A DNA stretch of 43,750 nt, from positions 1 to 43,750 of the forward strand of contig DATFFH010000061.1 of the NCBI GenBank assembly GCA_035250245.1. The letters run 5' to 3'. Below, in pieces: positions 9,861 through 17,526 of this stretch. Origin of the DNA: Luteimonas_C sp035250245 (GTDB lineage Bacteria > Pseudomonadota > Gammaproteobacteria > Xanthomonadales > Xanthomonadaceae). Position numbers and translations under genes: made by a program. A model generated the notes under the pieces. That model was not told the origin of the DNA, searched no databases, and saw nothing but the letters and a program-made list of their open reading frames with translations. Position 1 is the first letter of the stretch; every line of letters starts with the position of its first letter.

Positions 9861-11591
9861 TTAGGCAAACCGCGCTTGCAACAAGCTACGCAGCTCGTCT
9901 TTCTCTCCCGCCGACAATCCGGTTTCGCGCTGCAGCTGCTGCAATTCGTCGATGCGCTGCTGCAGCGTCTGCCGCTCCAATTGCGCGACGGCGTCCAGGA
10001 ACTCGTCCTGCAGCTTGGCTTCTTCGCCAGGCAGGCTCTGGCTGGCGAGTTTCTGCAAGGCGGAGAGCTGTTCGTGCCCGGCGAAATGCTCCAGCAGCAT
10101 GCCGGTGCTGATGTCGGGGCGTTCGCGCACCAGCGTCACCAAGTCGGCCAACAGATCCACGCCGGGCTGGCGCAGGGCGGCGAAACGGTAAGGCGGTTGC
10201 AGCGCGGCCGCCAGCGACGGTTTCTGCAACAGCAATGCGATCGCGCTACGCACCAGGCTTCGTTTCGGCGCGGCCGGTCCGCTGCCGCCCGCAGATGCGC
10301 GCTGCACCGGTACATGCGTCTGCGGTGCGCTGGCACGCGCGCCCACGCCGGTGATTTCGGTCAGTCGCTGCTTCATCAGATCGCCGAACGCACCATCGGG
10401 AATCTGCGCCAGCATCGGCTTGGCGCGTTCGGCCAGACGAGCCTTGCCGTCGAGCGTGGACAGATTGACGTCGGCGGACAGTTCGGCGAAGAAGAATTCG
10501 CTCAGCGGCGTGGCCTGGCGCAGGCGCGCGTCGAAACCCGAGGCGCCTTCGTGGCGAACCAAACTATCCGGATCCTCGCCGTCGGGCAGGAACAGGAAGA
10601 AGGCCTGGCGGCCGTCCTTCATGCGCGGCAATACCGATTCCATCGCCCGCGTCGCCGCGCGCCGTCCGGCGGCGTCGCCATCGAAGCAGAAATACACGTC
10701 CGGCGCATTGCGGAACAGCAGTTCCGCGTGGTCCGGCGTGGTCGCGGTGCCGAGCGTGGCCACCGCTTGCATCACGCCGTGCTGGAATAGCGCGACCACG
10801 TCCATATAGCCTTCGACCACGATCAGGCGCTCGATTTTGCTGTTGGCCTGCCGCACCTGCCACAGCCCGTACAGTTCGCGGCCTTTGTGGAACAGCGCGG
10901 TCTCGGGCGAATTGAGGTATTTGGGCGAATCCTCGGGATCCAGCACGCGCCCGCCAAAAGCTATCACCCGGCCGCGGCGGTCGTGGATCGGGAACATCAC
11001 CCGGTCGCGGAACTTGTCGTAGACGCGGCCGTTGTCGCTTTTCGAGAACAAGCCGGCGCGGTCGAGCAATTTCATGCGCCGCTCGTCGGTGCCCAGCGCG
11101 TCTTTCAGCGCGCTGTACCCGTCCGGTGCGTAGCCGATCATGAAGCGTTCGCGTGTTTCCGCGTCCACCGCGCGCCCGTCCAGATAGGTGCGCGCCTTTT
11201 CGCTGGCGGCCAACTGCCGATGGAAGAACTTCGCCGCCGCTTCCAGCGCCGCATACACATCGCGGGTGTCGCTGTTCTCATTGCGTTGCTGGGTGTCGCG
11301 CGGCACTTCCATGCCGGCGCGCTTGGCGAGTTCGTCGACCGCGTCGAGGAATTCGAGGCGGTCGTAATTCATCAGGAAGCTGATCGCGGTGCCGTGGGCG
11401 CCGCAGCCGAAGCAGTGGTAGAACTGCTTGGTCGGCGAGACCGTGAACGAGGGCGATCGCTCGTCGTGGAACGGGCAGCGCGCCGAGTATTCCTTGCCCT
11501 GCTTCTTCAACGGCACGCGCGTCCCGATCACCTCGACGATGTCGGTGCGGGCGAGCAAGTCGTCGATGAAGGCGTCGGGGATGCGCGCCAT
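9861..11591 (-). CDS. dnaG: DNA primase
   Basis: DnaG lays RNA primers at the replication fork. The ATG at 11591 (MARIPDAF) gives 576 residues, the normal size; the frame is open for 114 further upstream codons that lack family features. Domains in order: CHC2 zinc-binding domain with Cys39, His42, Cys60 and Cys63; a TOPRIM core with VVEGYMDV and a DGDxAGRRA motif; and a C-terminal helicase-interaction domain (about 430-576). In gammaproteobacteria it normally sits between rpsU and rpoD. Here rpsU and yqeY lie upstream on the same strand, but two genes and repeat blocks intervene and rpoD does not follow. Confidence 0.97.
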   Translation of the reverse strand: MARIPDAFIDDLLARTDIVEVIGTRVPLKKQGKEYSARCPFHDERSPSFTVSPTKQFYHCFGCGAHGTAISFLMNYDRLEFLDAVDELAKRAGMEVPRDTQQRNENSDTRDVYAALEAAAKFFHRQLAASEKARTYLDGRAVDAETRERFMIGYAPDGYSALKDALGTDERRMKLLDRAGLFSKSDNGRVYDKFRDRVMFPIHDRRGRVIAFGGRVLDPEDSPKYLNSPETALFHKGRELYGLWQVRQANSKIERLIVVEGYMDVVALFQHGVMQAVATLGTATTPDHAELLFRNAPDVYFCFDGDAAGRRAATRAMESVLPRMKDGRQAFFLFLPDGEDPDSLVRHEGASGFDARLRQATPLSEFFFAELSADVNLSTLDGKARLAERAKPMLAQIPDGAFGDLMKQRLTEITGVGARASAPQTHVPVQRASAGGSGPAAPKRSLVRSAIALLLQKPSLAAALQPPYRFAALRQPGVDLLADLVTLVRERPDISTGMLLEHFAGHEQLSALQKLASQSLPGEEAKLQDEFLDAVAQLERQTLQQRIDELQQLQRETGLSAGEKDELRSLLQARFA

Positions 11592-11805
11592 GTCGGTTAA
11601 GACGCCTCGTTCTCGGCTAGGCCGGCCCATGCCGGTCCGGCTAGTGTAAGGATTGCCGCGGCCGTTCGTCCCGCGGCACGGGCGGTTCGCCACCGGATGC
11701 GAGTTTTCCCGGGGGGTTCCAGTATGATTCACCCCGCCGCGAAGGGGGCAGCGCCGGAGGCGCCTCGCGGCATTTCGCTTACGCAAACTTAGGGAGAAGT
11801 TCTGC
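11592..11805. promoter_or_regulatory. Divergent intergenic region of dnaG and a secreted protein gene
   Basis: This 214-base region must carry promoters for dnaG (leftward) and the secreted protein (rightward). TATGAT at 11723-11728 is a possible rightward -10 box, without a convincing -35. A GGCGCC-centred hairpin near 11750-11766 lies in the rightward leader. AGGGAGAAG at about 11791-11799 is a good ribosome binding site for the 11806 gene. No gene is visible here. Confidence 0.4.
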
Positions 11806-12720
11806 ATGAACAGGTTGTTGTGCTTGGCGGGCCTACTGGCCGCGTCGGCGGCCGCGCGGGCCGGGACTTGCGAAAACGATTTCCAGGCGATCGGCGATCC
11901 GCGAAACGGACTGATGTTCATGGCCACGGTCAAAAAGCCGGGGCTGAGCGTCGGCAGCGCGCTTGGCCAGATGCAGAAATACGCGTTGGACGAAGGCTAT
12001 CAGGTGGGTAACGAATCCATCGTCGGCAATGTGGGCGAAGTGATGTTCACCCGCAGCCATGACGTGAAGACCTCCATTGTCATTCGCGCCGAGGCGAACG
12101 GCGCCGGCGAGGTGTCGATGGGCACCAAGCTGGCCCGCGGCCAGCAAGTGAAGCCGGACGATGTCCGCAACTCGTTCTGCAAAGTGCTGAATGGGCTCAA
12201 GACCGGCAAGGAAGGCGAGGCCATCGCTTCGGCGGTCCGCGCGAAAACAGGCTCGGGTCAGGTCATCGATGCCGAAGCGCCGAAGCTTTCCGCCGAAATC
12301 GGCCGCGACATCGAGAAGACCATGCGCGGCGTGAACAGCAAGGGCGCGTTCAAAAACCTGCTGCTCGGCACCAGCGAAAGCGCGACGGCGGGCGAGCGCA
12401 GCGAAGCGTTCGCGCCGATCCGCGCCAAGTACATGGGGCGCAAATACCGCATCGACGGGCAGATCTACACGGTGTCGCAGAACCAGTTCAGCGGCGAGAT
12501 GCAGATCGGCTATCTGGTCACGCAAACGCGAGGCCTGCTCGGAATCCGCCAGAGCGCCACGTACAACAGCAACAATTTCACGATCCATTGCACTCTCGCG
12601 CCGGACCAGGCGAAGTTCTTCATCACCTTGGCCGAAGGCGATTGGGTGAAATTGGCCGGCACGGTGAATCAGATCGACACCCAGGGCATGGAACTCCGGG
12701 ATTGCCGTCAGGCCAACTGA
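11806..12720 (+). CDS. Secreted protein of unknown function
   Basis: I do not recognise this 304-residue protein. It has a signal peptide (about 1-19, ending AAARAG) and a Cys soon after the cleavage site (Cys22), with further Cys residues near 130, 281 and 299 that could form disulfides. The C-terminal third (about 205-304) contains KYRIDGQIYTVSQN, FITLAEGDWVKLAGTV and GMELRDC. This resembles a beta-barrel OB-like domain of the tRNA_anti-like kind seen in other exported proteins; this is a weak fold guess. The start has a strong AGGGAGAAG ribosome binding site. It is the only rightward gene between dnaG and yihY, so it is an insertion in a leftward gene run. Confidence 0.8.
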   Translation: MNRLLCLAGLLAASAAARAGTCENDFQAIGDPRNGLMFMATVKKPGLSVGSALGQMQKYALDEGYQVGNESIVGNVGEVMFTRSHDVKTSIVIRAEANGAGEVSMGTKLARGQQVKPDDVRNSFCKVLNGLKTGKEGEAIASAVRAKTGSGQVIDAEAPKLSAEIGRDIEKTMRGVNSKGAFKNLLLGTSESATAGERSEAFAPIRAKYMGRKYRIDGQIYTVSQNQFSGEMQIGYLVTQTRGLLGIRQSATYNSNNFTIHCTLAPDQAKFFITLAEGDWVKLAGTVNQIDTQGMELRDCRQAN

Positions 12721-12784
12721 CGCAGGAACGCCTTGCGCGGGTATTCCTGCGCAAGGCGCGATGCGCTCGTCGTCACCGCTTTTA

Positions 12785-12852
12785 GTAGGTGCGAATTCAT
12801 TCGCACGCTCTTGCTCCGCACGCCAAAAGCGTGCGAATGAATTCGTATCTAC
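12785..12852. repeat. REPIN, GTGCGAA family, copy 1
   Basis: An inverted pair of REP-like units. The left unit is GTAG plus GTGCGAATTCATTCGCAC (7-bp stem, TTCA loop); the right unit is its inverse, ending CTAC. It lies between the convergent 11806 gene and yihY. The CTAC at 12849-12852 supplies the TAG stop of yihY on the minus strand. Confidence 0.85.
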
Positions 12853-13751
12853 GAAAGCGGATCTGCTTCGGATGATGGCACCGCGATCGGCGGATACGCC
12901 GCGTCGCGCGCCCGTTCGTCGATCACCGCGGTGATCAGCGCGCCGACGAAGAACACCACCGCGGCGTAGTACATCCACACCAGCAGGATCACCAGCGTAC
13001 CCATCGAACCGTAAGCGCTGCCCGGCGCGGCGCGGCCGATGTACAGGCCGATCAAGTAACGGCCGGCCACGAACAGCAAAGCGGTGACCAGGCCGCCGAT
13101 CAGCGCCTGGCGCCAGTGCACGCGGCGGTCGGGCAGGTAGTGGTAGAGCAGGGCGAAGGCGAAGGAATACACCGCCAGCGCCGCGGCGTTGCCCAGCATC
13201 GGCAGCAAGGTCGGCACGTTGGCGAACACGATCTCCAGCGCCGTGGTCAGCGTCATCGACACCAGCAGCAGGAACCCCAGCGCGAACACCACGCCGAACG
13301 AGAACACCCGTTTGCGGATCCAGGCGAACAGGCCGCCGCCCAGGCGCTGCGCATCGGTGCGGAAGATCAGGTTCAGCGCGCCCTGCAGCCGCGCGAACAC
13401 GGCGGTGGCGCCGACGAACAACAGCAGCGTGCTCCAAACGCCGGCCAGCGAACCGACATCGGGCCGGCTCTTGGCGTTTTCGATCACGGTGTCGGCGATC
13501 TGGCCCGCGTCCTGGCCAGCGAGCGAGCGCACCTGCTCGATCAGCGAGGCCTGCGCGGTGGGATACAGCGAGGCGGTCAGCCATAGCAGCAGCACCAGCA
13601 GCGGCGCCAGCGACAACAACGCATAGAAAGACAGCGAGGCGGCCTGGGTCATCAGGTCGGTTTCGACGAAGCGCCGGCCCAGCGCCACCGGCAGGCTTTC
13701 CTGCAGGCGCTGCACGTGGTGGCGGAACTGTTCGGTAGAAGGCCGGCGCAT
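12849..13751 (-). CDS. YihY/BrkB family inner-membrane protein
   Basis: The frame encodes a polytopic protein of the YihY (formerly ribonuclease BN) family, whose role is unsettled. From ATG 13751 it has 300 residues and about six membrane helices. The family segments LMTQAASLSFYALLSLAPLL (first helix), GxLAGVWSTLLLFVGATAVF and LVILLVWMYYAAVVFFVGA are clear. Alternative ATGs at 13808 and further upstream exist; 13808 has GGAGAC upstream but with long spacing, so the start is uncertain. The last codons read Pro-Leu-Ser-stop, and TAG comes from the adjacent REPIN. It lies between yqeY and dnaG on the same strand. Confidence 0.88.
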   Translation of the reverse strand: MRRPSTEQFRHHVQRLQESLPVALGRRFVETDLMTQAASLSFYALLSLAPLLVLLLWLTASLYPTAQASLIEQVRSLAGQDAGQIADTVIENAKSRPDVGSLAGVWSTLLLFVGATAVFARLQGALNLIFRTDAQRLGGGLFAWIRKRVFSFGVVFALGFLLLVSMTLTTALEIVFANVPTLLPMLGNAAALAVYSFAFALLYHYLPDRRVHWRQALIGGLVTALLFVAGRYLIGLYIGRAAPGSAYGSMGTLVILLVWMYYAAVVFFVGALITAVIDERARDAAYPPIAVPSSEADPLS

Positions 13752-13887
13752 GCGCGGATGATGGCCGAATGCGTCGAAAAGAAAAGTGACGGGGATGGCG
13801 GTCCGCATGCCCGCGATGTCTCCGGCATCGCCATCCCGCGTGCAAATCATGGATCCGCTGGCTCTTGCTATCGCCTTCGCCCTTAAG

Positions 13888-14343
13888 CCGTCATTCCCGC
13901 GAAAGCGGAATCCAGTGACTTGGCTTTAGCTCGTCGTCTCGACGCAAACCGGGATCCAGAGCATCAGACATTCGTGTCGACTGCATGCGACTCGTTCCAT
14001 GGACAACAGCTTCCGGGCTATCGCCCGGGTTACTTTCTTTGCTGGCACAAAGAAAGTAACCAAAGAAAGTGCCTTAACGTCAACGGCGGTGTGTGACGTC
14101 GCTCTTGTCGATCCGTCGACTGCTCTTTAGCTGGACAGCACACCGACTGCCGGTCTCGGCCCGTAGTTCGATGGCCGATTGTTGTTTCGACGTCGCTTCG
14201 CTGCGTGGTCGCTGGCTTGCCTGTAGTGATCGTTACGCGGCGACTGCATAGAGCTGCGGTCGGCTTGGTCTCCGCTTGCGCTGGGATGACGAGCGAAGAC
14301 AAGCAAAGTCGCTAGGTTCCCGCCTTCGCGGGAACGACGGCTT
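13888..14343. repeat. Composite repeat block with long repeat copy B
   Basis: About 455 bases between yihY and yqeY bounded by inverted copies of the CGTCATTCCCGCG palindrome (13888-13921 and 14316-14343). Inside is copy B of the long repeat (14001-14215), with a perfect 12-bp hairpin TTACTTTCTTTG / CAAAGAAAGTAA at 14030-14059. The mirrored ends give the look of a small non-coding mobile element, but I see no transposase. ORFs through it share their C-terminal peptide with those of copy A and are rejected. No gene is visible. Confidence 0.75.
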
Positions 14344-14358
14344 AGAGACAGCGGCAAA

Positions 14359-14805
14359 TCAGCCTGCGAGCTTCTTCTTCACGAGCTGCGACACCTGGCC
14401 CATGTCCGCCTGCCCGGCCAGTTTCGGCTTCAACACGGCCATCAGCTTGCCCATGTCGGCCGCGCCGGTGGCGCCTGTTTCCGCGAGCGCGGCATCGATC
14501 GCCGCCAGGATCTCGGCTTCGCCCAGCTTGGCCGGCAGATAGCGTTCGATCACCACGATCTCGGCGCGTTCCACGTCGGCCAGGTCCTGCCGGTTCGCGG
14601 TTTCGTACTGGCTCACCGAGTCCTTGCGCTGCTTGACCATCTTGTCCAGCACGGCCAGCACCTGCGCATCGTCCAGCTGGATGCGTTCGTCCACTTCCTT
14701 TTGCTTGATCGCCGCGTTGACCAGGCGGATCACGCCCAGCGTGTCCTTGTCGCCGGACTTCATCGCGGCCTTCATGTCGTCGGTGAGGCGTTGCTTGAGG
14801 CTCAT
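14359..14805 (-). CDS. GatB/YqeY domain-containing protein
   Basis: A 148-residue stand-alone YqeY protein, related to the tRNA-binding tail of GatB in the Asp/Glu-tRNA amidotransferase. The family start MSLKQRLTDDMKAAMKSGDK fixes ATG 14805; upstream Met codons in frame fall in a REPIN. Other family marks are LGVIRLVNAAIKQKEVDER and the C-terminal DMGKLMAVLKPKLAGQADM. YqeY usually lies next to rpsU and dnaG, as here. Function is unproven; a role in tRNA handling is inferred from the fold. Confidence 0.94.
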   Translation of the reverse strand: MSLKQRLTDDMKAAMKSGDKDTLGVIRLVNAAIKQKEVDERIQLDDAQVLAVLDKMVKQRKDSVSQYETANRQDLADVERAEIVVIERYLPAKLGEAEILAAIDAALAETGATGAADMGKLMAVLKPKLAGQADMGQVSQLVKKKLAG

Positions 14806-14823
14806 GGGAATCTCTCGGTAATC

Positions 14824-14938
14824 GTAGGGTGGGCCTTGGCCCACCATCGCCATCATCCGATCGCGACTAACAACGAGCGGAACGGCAGGAGTTCAGCTTT
14901 TTTGCGTCATGGCGCCGGTGGGCCAAGGCCCACCCTAC
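14824..14938. repeat. REPIN, GGTGGGCC family
   Basis: The left unit is GTAG plus GGTGGGCC-TT-GGCCCACC; the inverse unit ends in CTAC 14935-14938. The two face each other across about 70 bases, between rpsU and yqeY in the leftward gene run. A read-through rpsU transcript would carry both hairpins into the yqeY leader. Confidence 0.85.
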
Positions 14939-14942
14939 AAAT

Positions 14943-14976
14943 GAAAAAGGCCGGCAGCGCTTACGCGCGGCCGGCC
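14943..14976 (-). terminator. Intrinsic terminator downstream of rpsU
   Basis: On the minus strand GGCCGGC and GCCGGCC form a 7-bp stem (14976-14970 with 14955-14949) around a 14-base loop, followed by TTTTT (14948-14944). It starts 38 bases after the rpsU stop. It should end or attenuate transcription before yqeY, a known feature of rpsU-dnaG operons that lets S21 be made in excess. Confidence 0.82.
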
Positions 14977-15013
14977 CGGAATGCTGCTGAACGGGCCTGG
15001 GCCCGTCCGCCGA

Positions 15014-15229
15014 TCAGTACAGGCGCTGACGCTTGGTGACGTCGCGCGAGCTGCGGCGCGCTTGGCGCTTCACCGCGGCGGCGGCCTTGCGCTTGCGCTC
15101 CTGGGTCGGCTTCTCGTAGAACTCGCGCTTGCGGGTCTCGGCCAGGACACCGGCCTTTTCGCAGGTGCGCTTGAAGCGGCGGAGCGCAAACTCGAAGGGC
15201 TCGTTTTCGCGGACTTTGACGCTGGGCAT
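15014..15229 (-). CDS. rpsU: 30S ribosomal protein S21
   Basis: The 71-residue, strongly basic protein matches S21 throughout: MPSVKVRENEPFEFALRRFK at the start and the Arg/Lys-rich C-terminus ending RQRLY. S21 is needed for 16S rRNA contact with mRNA leaders. It is the first gene of the leftward macromolecular-synthesis run (rpsU, yqeY, yihY, dnaG) and is divergent from tsaD, a pairing conserved in gammaproteobacteria. GAGATTCC just upstream of ATG 15229 is a plausible ribosome binding site. Confidence 0.98.
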   Translation of the reverse strand: MPSVKVRENEPFEFALRRFKRTCEKAGVLAETRKREFYEKPTQERKRKAAAAVKRQARRSSRDVTKRQRLY

Positions 15230-15321
15230 AGGAATCTCTAGCTCTTAAGGAAAGTCCGGCCAGGGATGGCCGGGCTCTTGCGGAGGGACCCGCATACCGG
15301 GGTTCCGCCCGGCGAGCCGCG

Positions 15322-15327
15322 TATGAT
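15322..15327 (+). promoter_or_regulatory. Candidate -10 box of tsaD
   Basis: TATGAT stands out in otherwise very GC-rich DNA within the 144-base rpsU-tsaD divergent region, 47 bases upstream of the tsaD ATG. No good -35 hexamer is visible at 16-18 bases, so this is a tentative call. Confidence 0.35.
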
Positions 15328-15373
15328 AACGGCCGGCCTTGCTTAGGCGCAACCCGCGCCCACTTAATCCCCC

Positions 15374-16411
15374 ATGCGCGTCCTCGGCATCGAAACCTCC
15401 TGCGACGAGACCGGCGTGGCCGTCTACGACACGGCCCAGGCCGGCGCGGCCGGCCTGCGCGCCCACGCCGTCTACAGCCAGATCGCCCTGCACGCCGAAT
15501 ACGGCGGGGTGGTGCCGGAACTGGCCAGCCGCGACCACGTCCGCAAGCTGCTGCCGCTGGTCCGCCAGACCTTGGCGGAGGCCGGGCTGGGCGTCGGCGA
15601 CATCGACGGGGTGGCCTACACGGCCGGTCCCGGCCTGGTCGGCGCCCTGCTGGTCGGGGCGGGCGTGGCCCGCTCCCTGGCCTGGGCCCTGGACAAGCCG
15701 GCGATCGGCGTCCACCACATGGAAGGCCACCTGCTGGCGCCCTTGATGGAGGACGACCCGCCCGAACCGCCTTTCGTGGCCCTGCTGGTCTCCGGCGGCC
15801 ATACCCAGCTGGTCGCGGTGGACGCTATCGGCCGCTACCGCCTGCTGGGCGAAACCCTGGACGATGCCGCCGGCGAGGCCTTCGACAAGACCGCCAAGCT
15901 GATGGGCCTGCCATACCCCGGCGGCCCGCAACTGGCGGCCTTGGCCGAAACCGGCACGCCGGGCGCTTACAAATTCGCCCGACCGATGACCGACCGTCCG
16001 GGCCTGGATTTCAGCTTCAGCGGCCTGAAGACTCAGGTGCTGATGGCCTGGCGCGACAGCGACCAGAGCGAAAAGACCCGCGCCGACATCGCCCGCGGCT
16101 TCGAGGACGCGGTGGTCGACACCCTGGCGATCAAATGCGAACGCGCCCTGGACGCGGCCGGCTGCAATGTCCTAGTGGTCGCCGGCGGCGTCGGCGCCAA
16201 CAAGCGCCTGCGTGCCAAGCTGGCCGACAGCGCCGCGCGCCGCGGCGGCCGGGTCTGCTTCCCGCGTCCGGCCTTGTGCACGGACAACGGCGCGATGATC
16301 GCCTTCGCCGGCGCGCTGCGCCTGCAGGCCGGGCAGCACGACGGCGCCGAGGTGAACGTGACGCCGCGCTGGGATATGGCGGCGTTGCCGGAAGTCCGAA
16401 GCCTTTCGTAG
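15374..16411 (+). CDS. tsaD: tRNA N6-adenosine threonylcarbamoyltransferase TsaD
   Basis: TsaD transfers the threonylcarbamoyl group to A37 of ANN-decoding tRNAs, with TsaB, TsaC and TsaE. The protein has 345 residues of the ASKHA fold. The start MRVLGIETSCDETGVAVYD is typical, as is ELASRDHVRKLLPLV. The metal ligands His115 and His119 are in HMEGHL. The second half has FSFSGLKTQV and the nucleotide-binding VAGGVGANKRLR. The start is ATG 15374. The last codons encode Ser-Leu-Ser and then TAG, and that TAG is part of the GTAG of the REPIN at 16408. Confidence 0.98.
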   Translation: MRVLGIETSCDETGVAVYDTAQAGAAGLRAHAVYSQIALHAEYGGVVPELASRDHVRKLLPLVRQTLAEAGLGVGDIDGVAYTAGPGLVGALLVGAGVARSLAWALDKPAIGVHHMEGHLLAPLMEDDPPEPPFVALLVSGGHTQLVAVDAIGRYRLLGETLDDAAGEAFDKTAKLMGLPYPGGPQLAALAETGTPGAYKFARPMTDRPGLDFSFSGLKTQVLMAWRDSDQSEKTRADIARGFEDAVVDTLAIKCERALDAAGCNVLVVAGGVGANKRLRAKLADSAARRGGRVCFPRPALCTDNGAMIAFAGALRLQAGQHDGAEVNVTPRWDMAALPEVRSLS

Positions 16412-16476
16412 GTGCGAATTCATTCGCATGTTTTTGCGAGAATGCCGCGCAAGCGTGCGAATGAATTCGCATCTAC
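16408..16476. repeat. REPIN, GTGCGAA family, copy 2
   Basis: GTAG plus a GTGCGAA-TTCA-TTCGCA hairpin at the left and its inverse at the right, ending CTAC 16473-16476. It separates tsaD from folB. It provides the tsaD stop codon and ends 17 bases before the folB TTG. Confidence 0.85.
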
Positions 16477-16493
16477 ATCAAGCGAGGTGGCTG

Positions 16494-16853
16494 TTGGACA
16501 AAGTCTTCATCGAAGGCCTCGAAATCGAAACCCTGATCGGCATCTACGATTGGGAGCGCCGAATCCGCCAGACCTTGTCGTTCGATCTGGAAATGGATTT
16601 CGACAACCGCAAACCGGCGGCGACGGACGACATCGCCGATACGCTGAATTACAAGGACATCAGCAAGCGGCTGATCGATTTCGTCTCGCAGTCGGAATAC
16701 CAGTTGGTCGAAACCCTGGCCGAACGCTGCACCGAGATCGTGCTGCGGGAATTCGGCGTGGCGCGCGTGCGGCTGAAGCTGAGCAAGCCCGGCGCGGTGC
16801 GCGGGGCCAAGGCGGTCGGCGTGATCGTCGAACGCGGCCGCGACAGCGCGTGA
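16494..16853 (+). CDS. folB: Dihydroneopterin aldolase
   Basis: FolB converts 7,8-dihydroneopterin to 6-hydroxymethyl-dihydropterin in folate synthesis. The start chosen is TTG 16494, preceded by GAGGTGG, which gives 119 residues, the normal size. The longer frame from ATG 16428 runs through the REPIN, and its first 22 residues look repeat-derived. Family marks: KVFIEGLEIETLIGIYDWER at the N-terminus, TLNYKDISKRL, LVETLAERC, and the C-terminal VRLKLSKPGAVRGAKAVGV with the catalytic-region Lys. It is followed 16 bases later by folK, the next enzyme. Confidence 0.95.
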   Translation: MDKVFIEGLEIETLIGIYDWERRIRQTLSFDLEMDFDNRKPAATDDIADTLNYKDISKRLIDFVSQSEYQLVETLAERCTEIVLREFGVARVRLKLSKPGAVRGAKAVGVIVERGRDSA

Positions 16854-16869
16854 CGGATCGCGAAGCCGC

Positions 16870-17358
16870 ATGGGCAAAGCTTATTTGAGCCTGGGCAGCA
16901 ATCTCGACGCCGAACGGCATTTGCGTTCGGCCGCCGCCGCGTTGCGCGCGCGATTCGGCGAGGCCGTCTTGTCGAAGGCTTATCGCTTTCCGGCCGTCGG
17001 CTTCGACGGCCCGGATTTCCTCAACGCCGCCGCCGTGATCGACAGCGACCTGGATCCGCTCGCCTTGAACGATTGGCTGCACGCGCTGGAAGACGCCCAT
17101 GGACGCGACCGCAGCGGACCGCGCTTCGGCGACCGCACGCTGGATGTCGACATCGTGTTCTACGACGACCGTGTTCTGAGCGGGCCCGGCAATCTGCGTC
17201 TTCCGCGCCCGGAACTGAAGCACGCCTTCGTGCTGATGCCGCTGGCGGAGATCGCGCCGGAGTTCGTCGATCCGGGCAGCGGTCGTCGCCTGGCGGAGCT
17301 ATGGGCGGAGTCGCCGGAGCGGGGCGCGCAAGCGGAGGCGGTCTTCCGCTTTTCGTAG
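16870..17358 (+). CDS. folK: 2-amino-4-hydroxy-6-hydroxymethyldihydropteridine pyrophosphokinase
   Basis: FolK (HPPK) transfers pyrophosphate from ATP to the product of FolB. The protein has 162 residues. It opens with AYLSLGSNLDAERHLRSA, and the HPPK signature appears as GPRFGDRTLDVDIVFYDD (about 84-101), including the Mg-binding Asp pair DVD. The end LPRPELKHAFVLMPLAEIAPE is also conserved. ATG 16870 lies 16 bases after folB. The C-terminus ends Arg-Phe-Ser-TAG, with the TAG inside the GTAG of the following REPIN; the two last codons (TTTTCG) match the repeat's flank. Confidence 0.96.
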   Translation: MGKAYLSLGSNLDAERHLRSAAAALRARFGEAVLSKAYRFPAVGFDGPDFLNAAAVIDSDLDPLALNDWLHALEDAHGRDRSGPRFGDRTLDVDIVFYDDRVLSGPGNLRLPRPELKHAFVLMPLAEIAPEFVDPGSGRRLAELWAESPERGAQAEAVFRFS

Positions 17359-17444
17359 GAGCGGCTTCAGCCGCGAGCTCTTCCTTCAAATTTCGGCATC
17401 GCAGCGATTTGCCCGAGAAAGCTCGCGGCTGAAGCCGCTCCTAC
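17355..17444. repeat. REPIN, GCGGC-TTCA-GCCGC family, copy 1
   Basis: GTAG plus GAGCGGCTTCAGCCGCGAGC at the left and the inverse at the right (CTAC 17441-17444), each flanked by CTTTTC/GAAAAG. It differs from the GTGCGAA family by paired changes in the stem and keeps the TTCA loop. A second, slightly decayed copy is at 32419-32494. The following bases to 17526 hold the DUF6159 leader. Confidence 0.87.
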
Positions 17445-17526
17445 GAAAAGCCGTTACCGAGCCCCTTGCGGACGGTGCGGTTTAACCGCACGATGCGCGC
17501 GACGTCCGCCTGGGGAGTGCGCCACG

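Noticed and set aside
9641..9868. Small minus-strand ORF overlapping the dnaG 3' end
   Set aside because: It shares its last residues with an ORF at 14030-14302 only because both cross the same non-coding repeat; no ribosome binding site or domain is seen.
14030..14302. Small minus-strand ORF between yihY and yqeY
   Set aside because: It lies wholly within the repeat block and has no independent coding evidence.
16428..16493. N-terminal extension of FolB from ATG 16428
   Set aside because: These codons translate the REPIN arm; TTG 16494 has a proper ribosome binding site and yields the normal family length.
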